64,000 bases of DNA. Origin: UBA1429 sp964482225. GTDB lineage: Bacteria; Chloroflexota; Anaerolineae; UBA1429. The stretch is from positions 80,729 through 144,728 of the forward strand of contig CAYZWT010000005.1 of NCBI GenBank assembly GCA_964482225.1, written 5' to 3'. Position 1 is the stretch's first letter; every line of letters begins with the position of its first letter. The position numbers and the translations under genes were made by a program. Positions 33,529 to 43,821 of this stretch are shown here, piece by piece. The notes beneath the pieces were generated by a model. The model did not search any database and had not been told where the DNA came from. It was given only the letters and a program-made list of their open reading frames with translations.

Positions 33529-34385
33529 CGGGCGCGCTCCCGGCAGGCCAGGCAGGCCCGCACCAGATCGTTCTCGTGCAGGATGGGCGTGGGCAACGCC
33601 AGGCCCCTGGTCGCCAGCCCCTGGGCGATGCGGGTGGGCATGGGCAGGTGCAGCCCGGCGTCGCGGCACAGGTCGCCCTGGGCAAAGATGGCCCCGGGCG
33701 CATCCAGGGCGGCCACGCGCCCCTGCGCCAGCACCAGCACGCGGTCGGCCAGGGCCGCCTCCTCCATAAAGTGGGTCACGTTCACCAGGGTCATGCCCTG
33801 CTCTTGCAGCGCGCCCACGGTCTCGATCACCTGCTCGCGGGCCAGGGGGTCCAGCATGGCGGTGGCCTCGTCCAGGATCAGACAGCGGGGTTCCATCGCC
33901 AGGGCGGCGGCGATGGCCAGCTTGGCCTTTTGCCCGGCCGAGAGGTAACGCGGGTCGCGGTCGCGGGGCACATCCAGGGCGACGCGCTCCAGGGCGGCGT
34001 CCACCCGGCGGCGCAGCTCGGGGTGAGGGATGCCCAGGTTCTCGGGGCCAAAGGCCACCTCTTCTTCGATGCTGGTGGTGACGAACTGGTTCTCGGGGTT
34101 CTGAAAGACCATGCCGATGGCGGCGCGGATCTCGAGCCGGGCGGCGCGCTCGCGGGTGTTGTGCGCCATGATCCAGACGTCACCCTGGGTGGGGATCAGC
34201 AGGGCGTTGAGGCACTTGGCCAGGGTGGACTTGCCGGAGCCGTTGCGCCCCACGACGGCCAGATGCTGGCCCTCGGCCAGCTCGACATCCACGCCGCGCA
34301 GGGCGACGATGCCGCCCTCGGGGCCGTGTGCGCCCTCGGCATGGTAGGTATAGTGCAGATTCTCGACGCGGATCAGGCTCGCCAC
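33525..34385 (-). CDS. ecfA1: ECF transporter ATPase EcfA1
   Basis: 286 aa from the GTG at 34385, chosen because conserved sequence LIRVENLHYTYHAEG begins three residues later and GGGGG lies about 11 nt upstream; a TTG at 34400 is in frame. Walker A is GRNGSGKSTLAK, the Q-loop IGMVFQNPENQFV, the signature LSAGQKAKLAIAAALA, Walker B LILDEATAMLD and the switch VNVTHFMEEA. It is the first gene of the seven-gene ECF-coaX-coaBC-S58 operon. An intrinsic terminator ends about 20 nt before this start. Confidence 0.93.
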   Translation of the reverse strand: MASLIRVENLHYTYHAEGAHGPEGGIVALRGVDVELAEGQHLAVVGRNGSGKSTLAKCLNALLIPTQGDVWIMAHNTRERAARLEIRAAIGMVFQNPENQFVTTSIEEEVAFGPENLGIPHPELRRRVDAALERVALDVPRDRDPRYLSAGQKAKLAIAAALAMEPRCLILDEATAMLDPLAREQVIETVGALQEQGMTLVNVTHFMEEAALADRVLVLAQGRVAALDAPGAIFAQGDLCRDAGLHLPMPTRIAQGLATRGLALPTPILHENDLVRACLACRERAR

Positions 34386-34404
34386 CGGCCATGCCCCCAA
34401 AACG

Positions 34405-34437
34405 AAAAACGCCCTGCGCGCGGCGACGCGCGAGGGC
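34405..34437 (-). terminator. Intrinsic terminator directly before ecfA1 (putative attenuator)
   Basis: Minus strand: GCCCT and CGCGCG pair with CGCGCG and AGGGC (one bulge) around a TCGC loop, followed by GTTTTTCGTTTT. It stands between the operon promoter and the start of ecfA1, so full transcription requires read-through. Upstream, 34440-34548 holds further hairpins (GGCA...TGCC; GTCGC...GCGAC; GAGGC...GCCCTC). I do not recognise them as a known riboswitch class. Confidence 0.72.
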
Positions 34438-34555
34438 AGCTAGAGGGCTTGAGCCTCAGGGCACTGGTTCCTGCCGTCTCGGTCGCAACGCGATCCAAGC
34501 GACGCACTGGTCGTACGGTCATGCAGCTAGGCGCCTTGCGGTCGCCTGCGCCAAG

Positions 34556-34583
34556 AGTGTACACCCAAGGGCCTGCAAGGCAA
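34556..34583 (-). promoter_or_regulatory. Putative promoter of the ECF-CoA operon
   Basis: Minus strand: TTGCCT (34583-34578), 16-nt spacer, TACACT (34561-34556). It would give a leader of about 160 nt containing the terminator at 34405-34437. Confidence 0.55.
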
Positions 34584-34671
34584 AATGCGGGCGCAAGATG
34601 TGGCCAAGAGCTTGTATCAGTTCATAATTGGGGGGGGGAAAGAGGCCAACACGTTGGGGGCAGCGAATCGT

Positions 34672-34721
34672 GGAGGGCGGGCGTCTCGCCCGCCTTATAG
34701 GGGCGCGGCATGCCGCGCCCC
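34672..34721. repeat. Dispersed palindrome copy 3 plus adjacent 22-bp palindrome
   Basis: 34672-34694 is identical to the 19935 element. Six bases later, 34700-34721 is a perfect palindrome centred on GGGCGCGGCATGCCGCGCCC. The second type resembles 41274-41295 (GGGGCGACGCATGCGTCGCC...). The rest of 34386-34907 holds the ECF-CoA leader and no gene. Confidence 0.85.
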
Positions 34722-34907
34722 TACCATAAAACCATAGAAAAACACATTAAAAACGCATGAGCAGAACTGACGCCAGACGCATGTATGCGTCCATAGCGAG
34801 GCTGTGTGCTCACCGTTTGCAGGATATTGGCATCACTTCCTGGTCAATTTGGAACTCGTCCCCTTGAACCTGAACTGATACAAAAGCTTGCGCCGCCGCC
34901 GTAGCGG

Positions 34908-34936
34908 TTGCCACGGCCATTCCCGTCGGCTATACT
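34908..34936 (+). promoter_or_regulatory. Promoter of the GH4 gene
   Basis: TTGCCA (34908-34913), 17-nt spacer, TATACT (34931-34936), followed by a leader of about 45 nt with TAGGAGG before the ATG. Confidence 0.75.
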
Positions 34937-34986
34937 CATTCTGTACGCAACGGTTCGCATATTCGCTCTTTAGGAGGTTTGCTACC

Positions 34987-36303
34987 ATGCCCAAGGTTAC
35001 CATCGTCGGCGCCGGAAGCCACGTCTTTGCCCGCCGGCTCATCGCCGACCTGCTCACCTGGCCCGCGCTACAGGATGCCACCATCGCCTTGATGGATATT
35101 GACCAGGAGGCGCTGGACAACATGGCCGCCCTGGCCAACCGGATGGTTCAGGAACGCGGCGTGGGGGCGCGCATTGTCGCCACCACCGATCTGGCGCAAG
35201 CGCTGGATGGCGCCGACTATGTCTCCGTCTCGATCCGCGTGGGCTCGAGCTACCAGCACGTGACCATTCCCGCCAAGTACGGGATCATGCACTCGGTGGG
35301 CGATACCATGGGCCCCGGCGGCGTGTTCTATTTCCTCAAGAATGCCCCCGCCGTGATCGAGATCGCCCAGACCATGCAGCGCGTCTGCCCCAAGGCCCTG
35401 ATGCTCAACTATACCAACCCGATGGTGATGCTCTCCTGGGCCGTCAAAGAGCTGACCGATATCCGCTACGTGGGGCTGTGCCACTCGGTGCAGGGCACGG
35501 CGCAAACCCTGGCGGGCTATATCAACGTGCCCTTTGAGGACGTCTCCTATTGGGCCGCCGGCATCAACCACATGGCCTGGTTCCTGGAGTATCGCTACAA
35601 GGGCGAGGATGCCTATCCCCTCATCTTCAAGGCGATGGAGGACCCCGAGGTCTATGCCCGGGACATCGTCAAGTTCGAGGTCATGAAGTACTTTGGCGCC
35701 TTTGTCTCCGAATCCTCGATCCATATGTCCGAGTATACGCCCTATTTCCGGCGCACCCAGGAGCTGATTGACCGCCACACCGACGAGCGCATGTGGGGCG
35801 TGGCCGGGCGCAACATGCCTCGCGAGGAGCGCATGCGCCGTATGGCCGAGATGCGCGCCGAGGCAGATCGCGAGATGCGCGAGATCGCCCTGGGCACCGC
35901 GCCCATCCCAGAGGATTGGCTGGCCCGTTCCCACGAGTTCTTCTCACGCATCCTGAACGCCTGCGAGACCAATGTGCCCTATACGTTCAACGGCAACGTG
36001 CCCAACACCGGCCTGATCACCAATTTCCCGGACAATGTCGTGGTCGAGGTGCCCATCCTGACCGACGCCATGGGCCTGCACCCCTGCCACGTGGGCGCGC
36101 TGCCGCCGGCGCTGGCGGCCCTGAACAGCAGCAACCTGTACGTGCAAGAGCTGGCCGTCAAGGGATTCATCGAAAAGAACCGCGAGTATATCCACCAGGC
36201 CATCCAGGTGGATCCGCTCACGGCCTCGCTCCTCTCTCTAGCGGATATTCGCAAGATGGTGGACGAGATGTTTGCCGCCGAAGCCGAGTACATGACGTTC
36301 TAG
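34987..36303 (+). CDS. Family 4 glycosidase, alpha-galactosidase (MelA)-like
   Basis: 438 aa. The N-terminal NAD-binding motif is VTIVGAGSHVFARRL. GH4 metal and catalytic residues lie in LCHSVQGTA (Cys) and AGINHMAW (His). The ordering NYTNPMVMLSWA, then CHSVQGT, then SSIHMSEYTPYF parallels MelA closely. GH4 enzymes need NAD and Mn and work by oxidation-elimination at C3. MelA-like members act on alpha-galactosides; alpha-glucuronidases are a close alternative. The ATG at 34987 follows GGAGG. The galactonate dehydratase gene downstream supports galactose-type substrates. Confidence 0.92.
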   Translation: MPKVTIVGAGSHVFARRLIADLLTWPALQDATIALMDIDQEALDNMAALANRMVQERGVGARIVATTDLAQALDGADYVSVSIRVGSSYQHVTIPAKYGIMHSVGDTMGPGGVFYFLKNAPAVIEIAQTMQRVCPKALMLNYTNPMVMLSWAVKELTDIRYVGLCHSVQGTAQTLAGYINVPFEDVSYWAAGINHMAWFLEYRYKGEDAYPLIFKAMEDPEVYARDIVKFEVMKYFGAFVSESSIHMSEYTPYFRRTQELIDRHTDERMWGVAGRNMPREERMRRMAEMRAEADREMREIALGTAPIPEDWLARSHEFFSRILNACETNVPYTFNGNVPNTGLITNFPDNVVVEVPILTDAMGLHPCHVGALPPALAALNSSNLYVQELAVKGFIEKNREYIHQAIQVDPLTASLLSLADIRKMVDEMFAAEAEYMTF

Positions 36304-36328
36304 ACCAACTCGATCTAGGCCCTCTAGT

Positions 36329-36400
36329 TCTCGCGCAGAGGCGCAGAGGCGCTGAGAAAAGCGACGCCGCCACTCTGCGACTTGGCGTCTCTGCGCGAGA
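36329..36400. repeat. Imperfect 16-bp inverted repeat (CGCAGAG-type hairpin element)
   Basis: Arms TCTCGCGCAGAGGCGC (36329-36344) and GCGTCTCTGCGCGAGA (36385-36400) pair with one mismatch around a 40-nt loop that itself holds GCGCAGAGGCGC. Part of it recurs between lipS2 and gcvT. It fills most of the gap between the GH4 and dehydratase genes. Confidence 0.75.
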
Positions 36401-36443
36401 TACAGCGGCTCGGTCGTGTGGTTGGCAAAGGAGTGTACCGCAT

Positions 36444-37565
36444 ATGCGCATTACCAAGCTGGAGACGTTCCTCGTCAAGCCACGCTGGCTCTTTTTGAAG
36501 ATGCACACCGACGAGGGCCTGGTGGGGCTGGGCGAGCCGATGCTGGAGGGCCGCGCCCTCACCGTAGCCCAGGCCGTGGCCGAGCTGGAGCCCTACCTGG
36601 TGGGCAAGGACCCCACCAGGGTCATGCATCACTGGCAGGCCATGTACAAGCACGCCTTTTACCGGGGCGGACCGATCCTGACCAGCGCCCTTTCAGGCGT
36701 CGAACACGCCCTGTGGGACCTGACGGGCAAGGCCCTGGGCGTGCCCGTGTACAAGCTGTTGGGCGGCCCGCTGCGCGACCGCATCAAGGTCTATGGCCGT
36801 TGCGGCGGCGATACCCCGGGAGAGGCCGAGGCCAGCGCCCGCGAGCAGGCCGCCAAGGGGTTCCTGGCCCTCAAGACCGGCGTGGGCGGGTCGCGCCCGG
36901 CCCGCATCGTCGAGACGCCCGGCTTTGTGCAGCAGGTGGCCGAGCGCTTTGCCGCCATGCGGCGTGGGGCAGGGCCGGAGGTGGATATCGCCATTGATTT
37001 CCACGGCGCCGTGCCGCCCCAGACCTCGGCGCTGCTGATCAAGGCGCTAGAGCCCTACCAGCCGCTCTTTATCGAGGAGCCGGTGCAGTGCCAGAACACC
37101 GAGGTGCTGGCGGATCTGGCCCGCAAAACCCATATCCCCATCGCCACGGGCGAGCGACTGTATACCAAGTGGGGCTTTCGCGACGTGCTGGAGCAGCGCG
37201 CCGCCTCGATCCTGCAGCCCGATATCGCCCACTGCGGCGGCATCTTTGAGGGGCGGCTGATCGCGGGCATGGCCGAGAGCTATTACGCCGCCATCGCGCC
37301 CCACTGCCCGCTGGGGCCCATCGCCCTGGCGGCCTGCATCCAGTTGGTGGCCGCCATCCCCAATTTCCTTGCGCAAGAGCATGTCACCCTGGGCGAGGGC
37401 TATCTCAAAGAGCCCTTCCGCTTTCAGGATGGCTATGTGGCGTTGCCCGAGGGGCCGGGGCTGGGCATCGAGCTGGACGAGGTCGCCCTGGCCGACAAGA
37501 TCGGCCATGATTGGCGCAATCCGGAGCGTTACCATCCCGACGACGGCGCTGCCATAGACTGGTAG
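36444..37565 (+). CDS. dgoD: D-galactonate dehydratase-like enolase-superfamily enzyme
   Basis: 373 aa, very close in layout to E. coli DgoD (382 aa). The N-terminus is RITKLETFLVKPRWLFLKMHTDEG; FYRGGPILTSALSGVEHALWDL follows. The metal-ligand regions are IDFHGAVPP, LFIEEPV and ATGERLYTKWGF, and the C-terminal APHCPLGPIALAAC carries the catalytic histidine. DgoD removes water from D-galactonate to give 2-keto-3-deoxygalactonate. The ATG at 36444 follows AAAGGAG. The KDGal kinase and aldolase are not in the window. Confidence 0.9.
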   Translation: MRITKLETFLVKPRWLFLKMHTDEGLVGLGEPMLEGRALTVAQAVAELEPYLVGKDPTRVMHHWQAMYKHAFYRGGPILTSALSGVEHALWDLTGKALGVPVYKLLGGPLRDRIKVYGRCGGDTPGEAEASAREQAAKGFLALKTGVGGSRPARIVETPGFVQQVAERFAAMRRGAGPEVDIAIDFHGAVPPQTSALLIKALEPYQPLFIEEPVQCQNTEVLADLARKTHIPIATGERLYTKWGFRDVLEQRAASILQPDIAHCGGIFEGRLIAGMAESYYAAIAPHCPLGPIALAACIQLVAAIPNFLAQEHVTLGEGYLKEPFRFQDGYVALPEGPGLGIELDEVALADKIGHDWRNPERYHPDDGAAIDW

Positions 37566-37594
37566 CGCACCCCAACAAGAAAGGCAAGGGGCGT

Positions 37595-38569
37595 ATGACG
37601 TTGCACATCGAGAGCGTACAACGGGCCGGACGGCAGGTGCGCGAGAATATCGCCCGTGTGATCGTCGGCAAGGATGACGTGGTCGAGCTGATGCTGGTGG
37701 CCCTCTTTTGCCAGGGGCATGTGCTGCTTGAGGACGTGCCCGGCATCGGCAAGACGACCCTGGCCAAGGCCCTGGCCGCCAGCCTGGGCTGTTCCTTCCG
37801 GCGCATCCAGTTCACGCCCGACCTGTTGCCCAGCGACATCACCGGTGTGAGCATCTACAACCAGGATTCGCACATGTTCGAGTTCCGGCCCGGGCCGGTC
37901 TTTGGCCAGATTCTGCTGGCGGATGAGATCAACCGCGCCGGCCCGCGCACCCAGAGTGCACTGCTAGAGGCCATGCAGGAGCGCCAGGTGACCGCGGACG
38001 GCGTAACCTACCGGCTGGAGCGTCCCTTTCTCGTGCTGGCCACCCAGAACCCCATCGAGCTAGAGGGCACCTTCCCGTTGCCCGAGGCCCAGCTCGACCG
38101 CTTTCTGTTGCGGCTGGCCATCGGCTACCCCACGCCGGACGAGGAGCGCCAGATCCTGCAACGCTTCCGCGAGCAGGACCCGCTGGATGACCTGGGCCCC
38201 GTGCTGCCATCCGACCAGGTATTGGCCCTGAGTCGCCTCTGCCGCCGGGTGTACGTCCATCCTGTGATCGAGGGCTATATTGTCGAGCTGGCCAACGCCA
38301 CCCGCACCAGCCCCGATCTGGCCCTGGGGATCAGCCCGCGCGGCACCCTGGCGCTCTACCAGACCAGCCAGGCCCTGGCGGCGCTGCGCGGTAGAGGTTA
38401 TGTGATCCCTGACGATGCCCAGGCCCTGGCGCAGGCGGTGTTTGCGCACCGTCTGATCCCCAGCACCCGCCGGCGCCTACGCGGCGAGGCCGCCGCCGAG
38501 ATCCTGGCGAATCTGGTGGCCCAGGTGCCCGTGCCCGTCGAGGAAGATTGGGACGGCGGTGAGACGTGA
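37595..38569 (+). CDS. MoxR-family AAA+ ATPase
   Basis: 324 aa. Walker A is EDVPGIGKTTLAKALA, Walker B LLADEINRAGPRTQSALLEAMQERQVT, sensor 1 VLATQNPIELEGTFPLPEAQLDRF. MoxR ATPases act as chaperone-like factors for metal or protein assembly, usually with DUF58 and VWA proteins. Its stop overlaps the DUF58 start (GTGA), so the two are coupled. Start ATG at 37595, 30 nt after dgoD. Confidence 0.95.
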   Translation: MTLHIESVQRAGRQVRENIARVIVGKDDVVELMLVALFCQGHVLLEDVPGIGKTTLAKALAASLGCSFRRIQFTPDLLPSDITGVSIYNQDSHMFEFRPGPVFGQILLADEINRAGPRTQSALLEAMQERQVTADGVTYRLERPFLVLATQNPIELEGTFPLPEAQLDRFLLRLAIGYPTPDEERQILQRFREQDPLDDLGPVLPSDQVLALSRLCRRVYVHPVIEGYIVELANATRTSPDLALGISPRGTLALYQTSQALAALRGRGYVIPDDAQALAQAVFAHRLIPSTRRRLRGEAAAEILANLVAQVPVPVEEDWDGGET

Positions 38570-39780
38570 AGAGCGCAGCCTGGGCGACGCTGCTGATCAT
38601 CCTGTTCGTGATCGCGCTCCTCTTGCAGCGGAGCCTGCTGGCCGTGTTCGCCCTCATTTTGTCCCTGGCCACGGCAGCCACGAGCCTGTGGGCGCGTTAT
38701 TGCCTGACCAACGTCACCTATAAGCGCCATTTTGGCACGCGCTATCTCAACTTTGGCGAAGAGACTACGCTGACCCTTGCCTTTGAGAACGCCAAGCCCC
38801 TGCCCCTGGCCTGGCTGTTGGTACGCGAGTCCTTTCCGGAGGACGTGGCCCTGCTGACGGGCGATCTGCAACAGAACACCCCCGGCGAGCCCTCCACCCT
38901 GGTGACGCTGCTGTCGCTGCGTTGGTACGAGCGGGTCACGCGCACCCACCGCATCCAGGGGATCCAACGGGGCCACTTTGGCTTTGGCCCAGCCGAGCTC
39001 TCCTCCGGCGACATGTTCGGCTACCAGCGCCGGGTGATCGAGGATCCCCACATTGACGAGCTGCTGGTCTATCCCAAAGTCGTGCCGGTGGAGGCTTTGG
39101 GCCTGCCCACGGCGCGACCGATGGGCGAGTGGTTTGCGCCGCGCCGGGTGTTGGCCGACCCGCTGCGCTTTGCCAGCGTGCGCGAATACGTGCCCGGCGA
39201 CAACCCGCGCCACATCGAGTGGCGCTCTACGGCGCGCACCACGATCCTGCAGGTCAAAGAGTTCGATCCCAGCGACACCCTGGCCCTGATGCTGGCCGTT
39301 GATGTACAGACCACGCCCCGCAGCTATGAGTATATCCCCGATGATCTCGAGTTTGTGATCTCGGCGGCGGCCTCTATCGCGCTGCATGCCCTGGACGAGC
39401 GCCACATGGTGGGCCTGTGCGCCAACGCCCTCACGAGGCAGGCCGAGACCTGGACCCGCATCCGGCCCGGGCGCCATGTGAACCAGGCCAACGCACTGCT
39501 CTCAGCGATGGCCGAGCTGGACCCCTTCCGTGGCATGCCCCTGGATGATATGCTCTACGACATCATGCTCGAATTGCCGTTTGGGGCGACGGTGATCGCG
39601 CTGACGGCGCAACCGCGCCCCCCGGTGTACGAGGCCCTGGCGACGCTCCAAGAGGTGGGCCATCGCGTCCTATTGCTCACCGTAGGGCGCGCCGCCGCCG
39701 CCGTTCCGTTGCAGATTCCACACCATCACCTGGGAGGAGCCAATGAGTGGCAGCGCCTGGAAGCGCTGGAACTGGATTGA
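38566..39780 (+). CDS. DUF58 domain membrane protein
   Basis: 404 aa. Two N-terminal helices (about 5-45) precede a beta-rich region. The DUF58 signature is REYVPGDNPRHIEWRSTART near 210, followed by LQVKEFDPSDTLALMLAVD. GTG start overlapping the MoxR stop. DUF58 proteins act together with MoxR ATPases, but the molecular outcome is unknown. Its 3' end overlaps the DUF4129 gene by 38 nt. Confidence 0.93.
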   Translation: MKSAAWATLLIILFVIALLLQRSLLAVFALILSLATAATSLWARYCLTNVTYKRHFGTRYLNFGEETTLTLAFENAKPLPLAWLLVRESFPEDVALLTGDLQQNTPGEPSTLVTLLSLRWYERVTRTHRIQGIQRGHFGFGPAELSSGDMFGYQRRVIEDPHIDELLVYPKVVPVEALGLPTARPMGEWFAPRRVLADPLRFASVREYVPGDNPRHIEWRSTARTTILQVKEFDPSDTLALMLAVDVQTTPRSYEYIPDDLEFVISAAASIALHALDERHMVGLCANALTRQAETWTRIRPGRHVNQANALLSAMAELDPFRGMPLDDMLYDIMLELPFGATVIALTAQPRPPVYEALATLQEVGHRVLLLTVGRAAAAVPLQIPHHHLGGANEWQRLEALELD

Positions 39781-41203
39781 GCAGAGCCTGATCCCCGTGG
39801 TGGTCGCCATCATGCGCACAGCATGGCTGGCGCCCCTGCTCCAGCTTGTGCTCAATAACGTTTTCGTGCATCCGGTGGATGTGGTCTATCCCGCCTGGTG
39901 GCTGCTGGCGCTGATGTTGGGCGGGACGGCCCTGGAGCGCTGGCTGCACCCCCAGCGCTGGGGCGTCGTCGCCGCCGTGGCCTTGGGTCTGCTGGCCGTG
40001 CCCGTCACCTGGGGGCTGGCGTTGGGGTTCACGCCCGAGACGCCTCTGCGCTGGCTCTGGGCGCAGATCGTCGCCCTGACCGATTTCAGCATCGGGCTCC
40101 CCAGCGGCCTGATCCTGATGGTCGTGACCATCCTGGTCTGGCGGCGGGGCCTGGCCGCCGACGTGGTCAAGTACACCTCTGTTTGGGGCAGCTTTGTGCT
40201 GGGCACCCTGATGCTGGGCGGGCTGATGCTCTTTCGCGTCGAGACATTGCTGGCCATCCCGGGCATGTACCTGAACACCTATATGGTGACCTTTGTGCTC
40301 GCTGGATTGCTGGCCCTGGCCCTGCTCTCGCTGACCAGCACCCTGGCGACGGAACGGCGCCGGGGCAGCGGCGCTCTGACCATCAACGAATATTGGCTGC
40401 TGGGCATCGCCTCGATGGTGTTGAGCATCCTGCTGGTGGGCTGGCTGCTGGGCCTCATCCTGGCCCCCGAGACGGTGGTCGCCGTGCTGCGCTTTTTCGG
40501 GCCATTGTGGGACGCCATCGCCTTTTTGCTGCTGGCGATTGCGACCTTGATCGCCTATCTGACCATGTGGCTCATCGCACCCCTGGTGGAGGCGCTGTAT
40601 CGCCGGGTGATGCCCGTGATCCGCGAGTTCCGCTTGGATGAACTACGCGCCTATATATTCGAGCACACGCCCAATGAGCGCTCGCCTTTTCGGGTGGACA
40701 TTGATTGGGGGGCCATCCTGCGTCCCTTGCTCGTGGTGCTGGTCATCGGCCTGGGCGTCTGGCTGTTCATCCGCGCCTGGCGCCGCCTGCGCCGCAGCAG
40801 CGATCCTGACGTCATCGAGACCCGCGAATCCATCCTCTCGGCCCATCTGCTCAAGGAGCAGTTGCGCAACCTGTTCCGGCGCCACAAGGCGCCGACGACC
40901 AGCTTTTTCCCGCTGGATCCGACAGGCTCGCCCCGCGACGCCATCCGCGCCTGCTATCAAGAGCTGTTGGCCTCGATGCAAAAGGCGGGGTTGCCCCGCC
41001 CAAAGGGCGCCACCCCGTATGGCTTTGATGCGCTGCTCGGCGACCGCTGGCCTGAGGACAAGCAGCTGTTGGACGCCCTTACAGAAGAGTACGTGCGGGC
41101 GCGCTATGCCCCGGACGAGCCGGAGGCTGAGCAGGTGGCGCGGGCGCAGCAAGCCTGGCAGGCGCTCCAGCGCCGCGCCAACGCCGAGACGGCGCGGGAG
41201 TGA
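39743..41203 (+). CDS. Polytopic membrane protein with C-terminal DUF4129-like region
   Basis: 486 aa. It has about nine hydrophobic helices from 10 to 275, another at about 330-350 (LLVVLVIGLGVWLFIRAW), then a soluble C-terminus with AIRACYQELLASMQKAGLPRP and TPYGFDALL, the DUF4129 pattern. In MoxR-DUF58 operons this position is often taken by a transglutaminase/DUF4129 protein; here no transglutaminase domain is visible. The ATG at 39743 has GGGAGGAG 4 nt upstream. Function unknown, probably in envelope-associated assembly with its neighbours. Confidence 0.8.
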   Translation: MSGSAWKRWNWIEQSLIPVVVAIMRTAWLAPLLQLVLNNVFVHPVDVVYPAWWLLALMLGGTALERWLHPQRWGVVAAVALGLLAVPVTWGLALGFTPETPLRWLWAQIVALTDFSIGLPSGLILMVVTILVWRRGLAADVVKYTSVWGSFVLGTLMLGGLMLFRVETLLAIPGMYLNTYMVTFVLAGLLALALLSLTSTLATERRRGSGALTINEYWLLGIASMVLSILLVGWLLGLILAPETVVAVLRFFGPLWDAIAFLLLAIATLIAYLTMWLIAPLVEALYRRVMPVIREFRLDELRAYIFEHTPNERSPFRVDIDWGAILRPLLVVLVIGLGVWLFIRAWRRLRRSSDPDVIETRESILSAHLLKEQLRNLFRRHKAPTTSFFPLDPTGSPRDAIRACYQELLASMQKAGLPRPKGATPYGFDALLGDRWPEDKQLLDALTEEYVRARYAPDEPEAEQVARAQQAWQALQRRANAETARE

Positions 41204-41273
41204 GGCGGCGCAGTTGAGACCGAGGCCGTGGGGATGAAGGGGTTGGGGCGACGCGCCTGCCGTTGATCTGTTT

Positions 41274-41326
41274 GGGGCGACGCATGCGTCGCCCCTACCA
41301 TTGCATGCAAGGCGGGCAAGCCCGCC
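41274..41326. repeat. Two adjacent intergenic palindromes
   Basis: 41274-41295 is a perfect 22-bp palindrome with core GGCGACGCATGCGTCGCC. 41311-41326 is GGCGGGC-AA-GCCCGCC. They occupy the 137-nt gap between two convergent genes and resemble the elements near 34672-34721. Confidence 0.8.
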
Positions 41327-41340
41327 CCACGCAGCAGTCA

Positions 41341-43113
<1,773 letters not shown>

Positions 43114-43143
43114 GACACGTATCCTCTGGTTGATGCGAACAGC

Positions 43144-43821
43144 TCAGGGCATCCTGACGACCATGATGCCATCCACATTGTCCTCTTCCATCTTGTAAAA
43201 GGGGATGGCGGTGACGGCATTGCCATACTTTTGAAAGACGTGGATGTTGAACGCGTTCAACGCCTTCATATAGTCGTTGGCGTCGGGCGCGATCACCCGC
43301 CCGTTGAGAAAGATATTGTCCACGACGATCAGGCCGCCGGAACGGGTGTGGGCCTCGGCGTACTGGAAATAGTCCAGGTTGTGGTCCTTGTCGGCGTCAA
43401 TAAAGGTCATGTCCAAGGGGCCGTCCAGCTCTAGCGACGCCAGGGTCTCCAGGGCGGGCCCCAGGTGCAGGACGATCTTGTCTGCCACGCCGGCCTGAGC
43501 AAAGGCGTCCCTGGCCAGCTCGGCGTGCTTGGGGTTCAGCTCGCAGGTGATCAGCTTGCCATCCTCAGGCAGCGCGCGGGCCATCCAGACCGTGCTATAG
43601 CCGCTCAGGGTGCCGATCTCGAGGATGCGGCGGGCGCCCACCAGGTTTGCCAGCAGGTTGAGGGTGCGGCCCTGCTCGCGGGTGATCTGCATCTCGGGGA
43701 TGCCGCGCAGGTGCGTTTCTTGCATGATCCAGCGATAGGTGGGGTCGTGATCTAGCTGCTCGTCCAGGTACTTGAGAATGTTGATCCAGAGCGGTTTCAT
43801 CTCGGGCTTGGGCTGCGGCAC
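43144..43821 (-). CDS. Class I SAM-dependent O-methyltransferase (COMT-like)
   Basis: 225 aa. It has the methyltransf_3 pattern: QGRTLNLLANLVGARRILEIGTLSGYSTVWMA (SAM motif I), TCELNPKHAELAR, DMTFIDADKDHN (metal-binding Asp), and GGLIVVDNIFLNGRV. Such enzymes methylate catechol-like hydroxyls with Mg. Start GTG at 43821 with GGAGG 6 nt upstream; the ATG at 43800 is the alternative and lacks a clear site. The leader from the promoter at 43946 carries a 9-bp hairpin (43860-43883). The substrate is unknown; the adjacent exporter might carry the product. Confidence 0.9.
   Translation of the reverse strand: MPQPKPEMKPLWINILKYLDEQLDHDPTYRWIMQETHLRGIPEMQITREQGRTLNLLANLVGARRILEIGTLSGYSTVWMARALPEDGKLITCELNPKHAELARDAFAQAGVADKIVLHLGPALETLASLELDGPLDMTFIDADKDHNLDYFQYAEAHTRSGGLIVVDNIFLNGRVIAPDANDYMKALNAFNIHVFQKYGNAVTAIPFYKMEEDNVDGIMVVRMP

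Noticed and set aside
31853..34385. Cobalt/nickel (CbiMNQO-type) or biotin transporter assignment for the ECF genes
   Set aside because: The S component lacks the CbiM N-terminal metal motif (MHIxxG) and BioY features, and the neighbours are coaX and coaBC.
34386..34907. CRISPR-like repeats near 34672-34721
   Set aside because: Only two different palindromes are adjacent, without regularly spaced identical repeats or cas genes.
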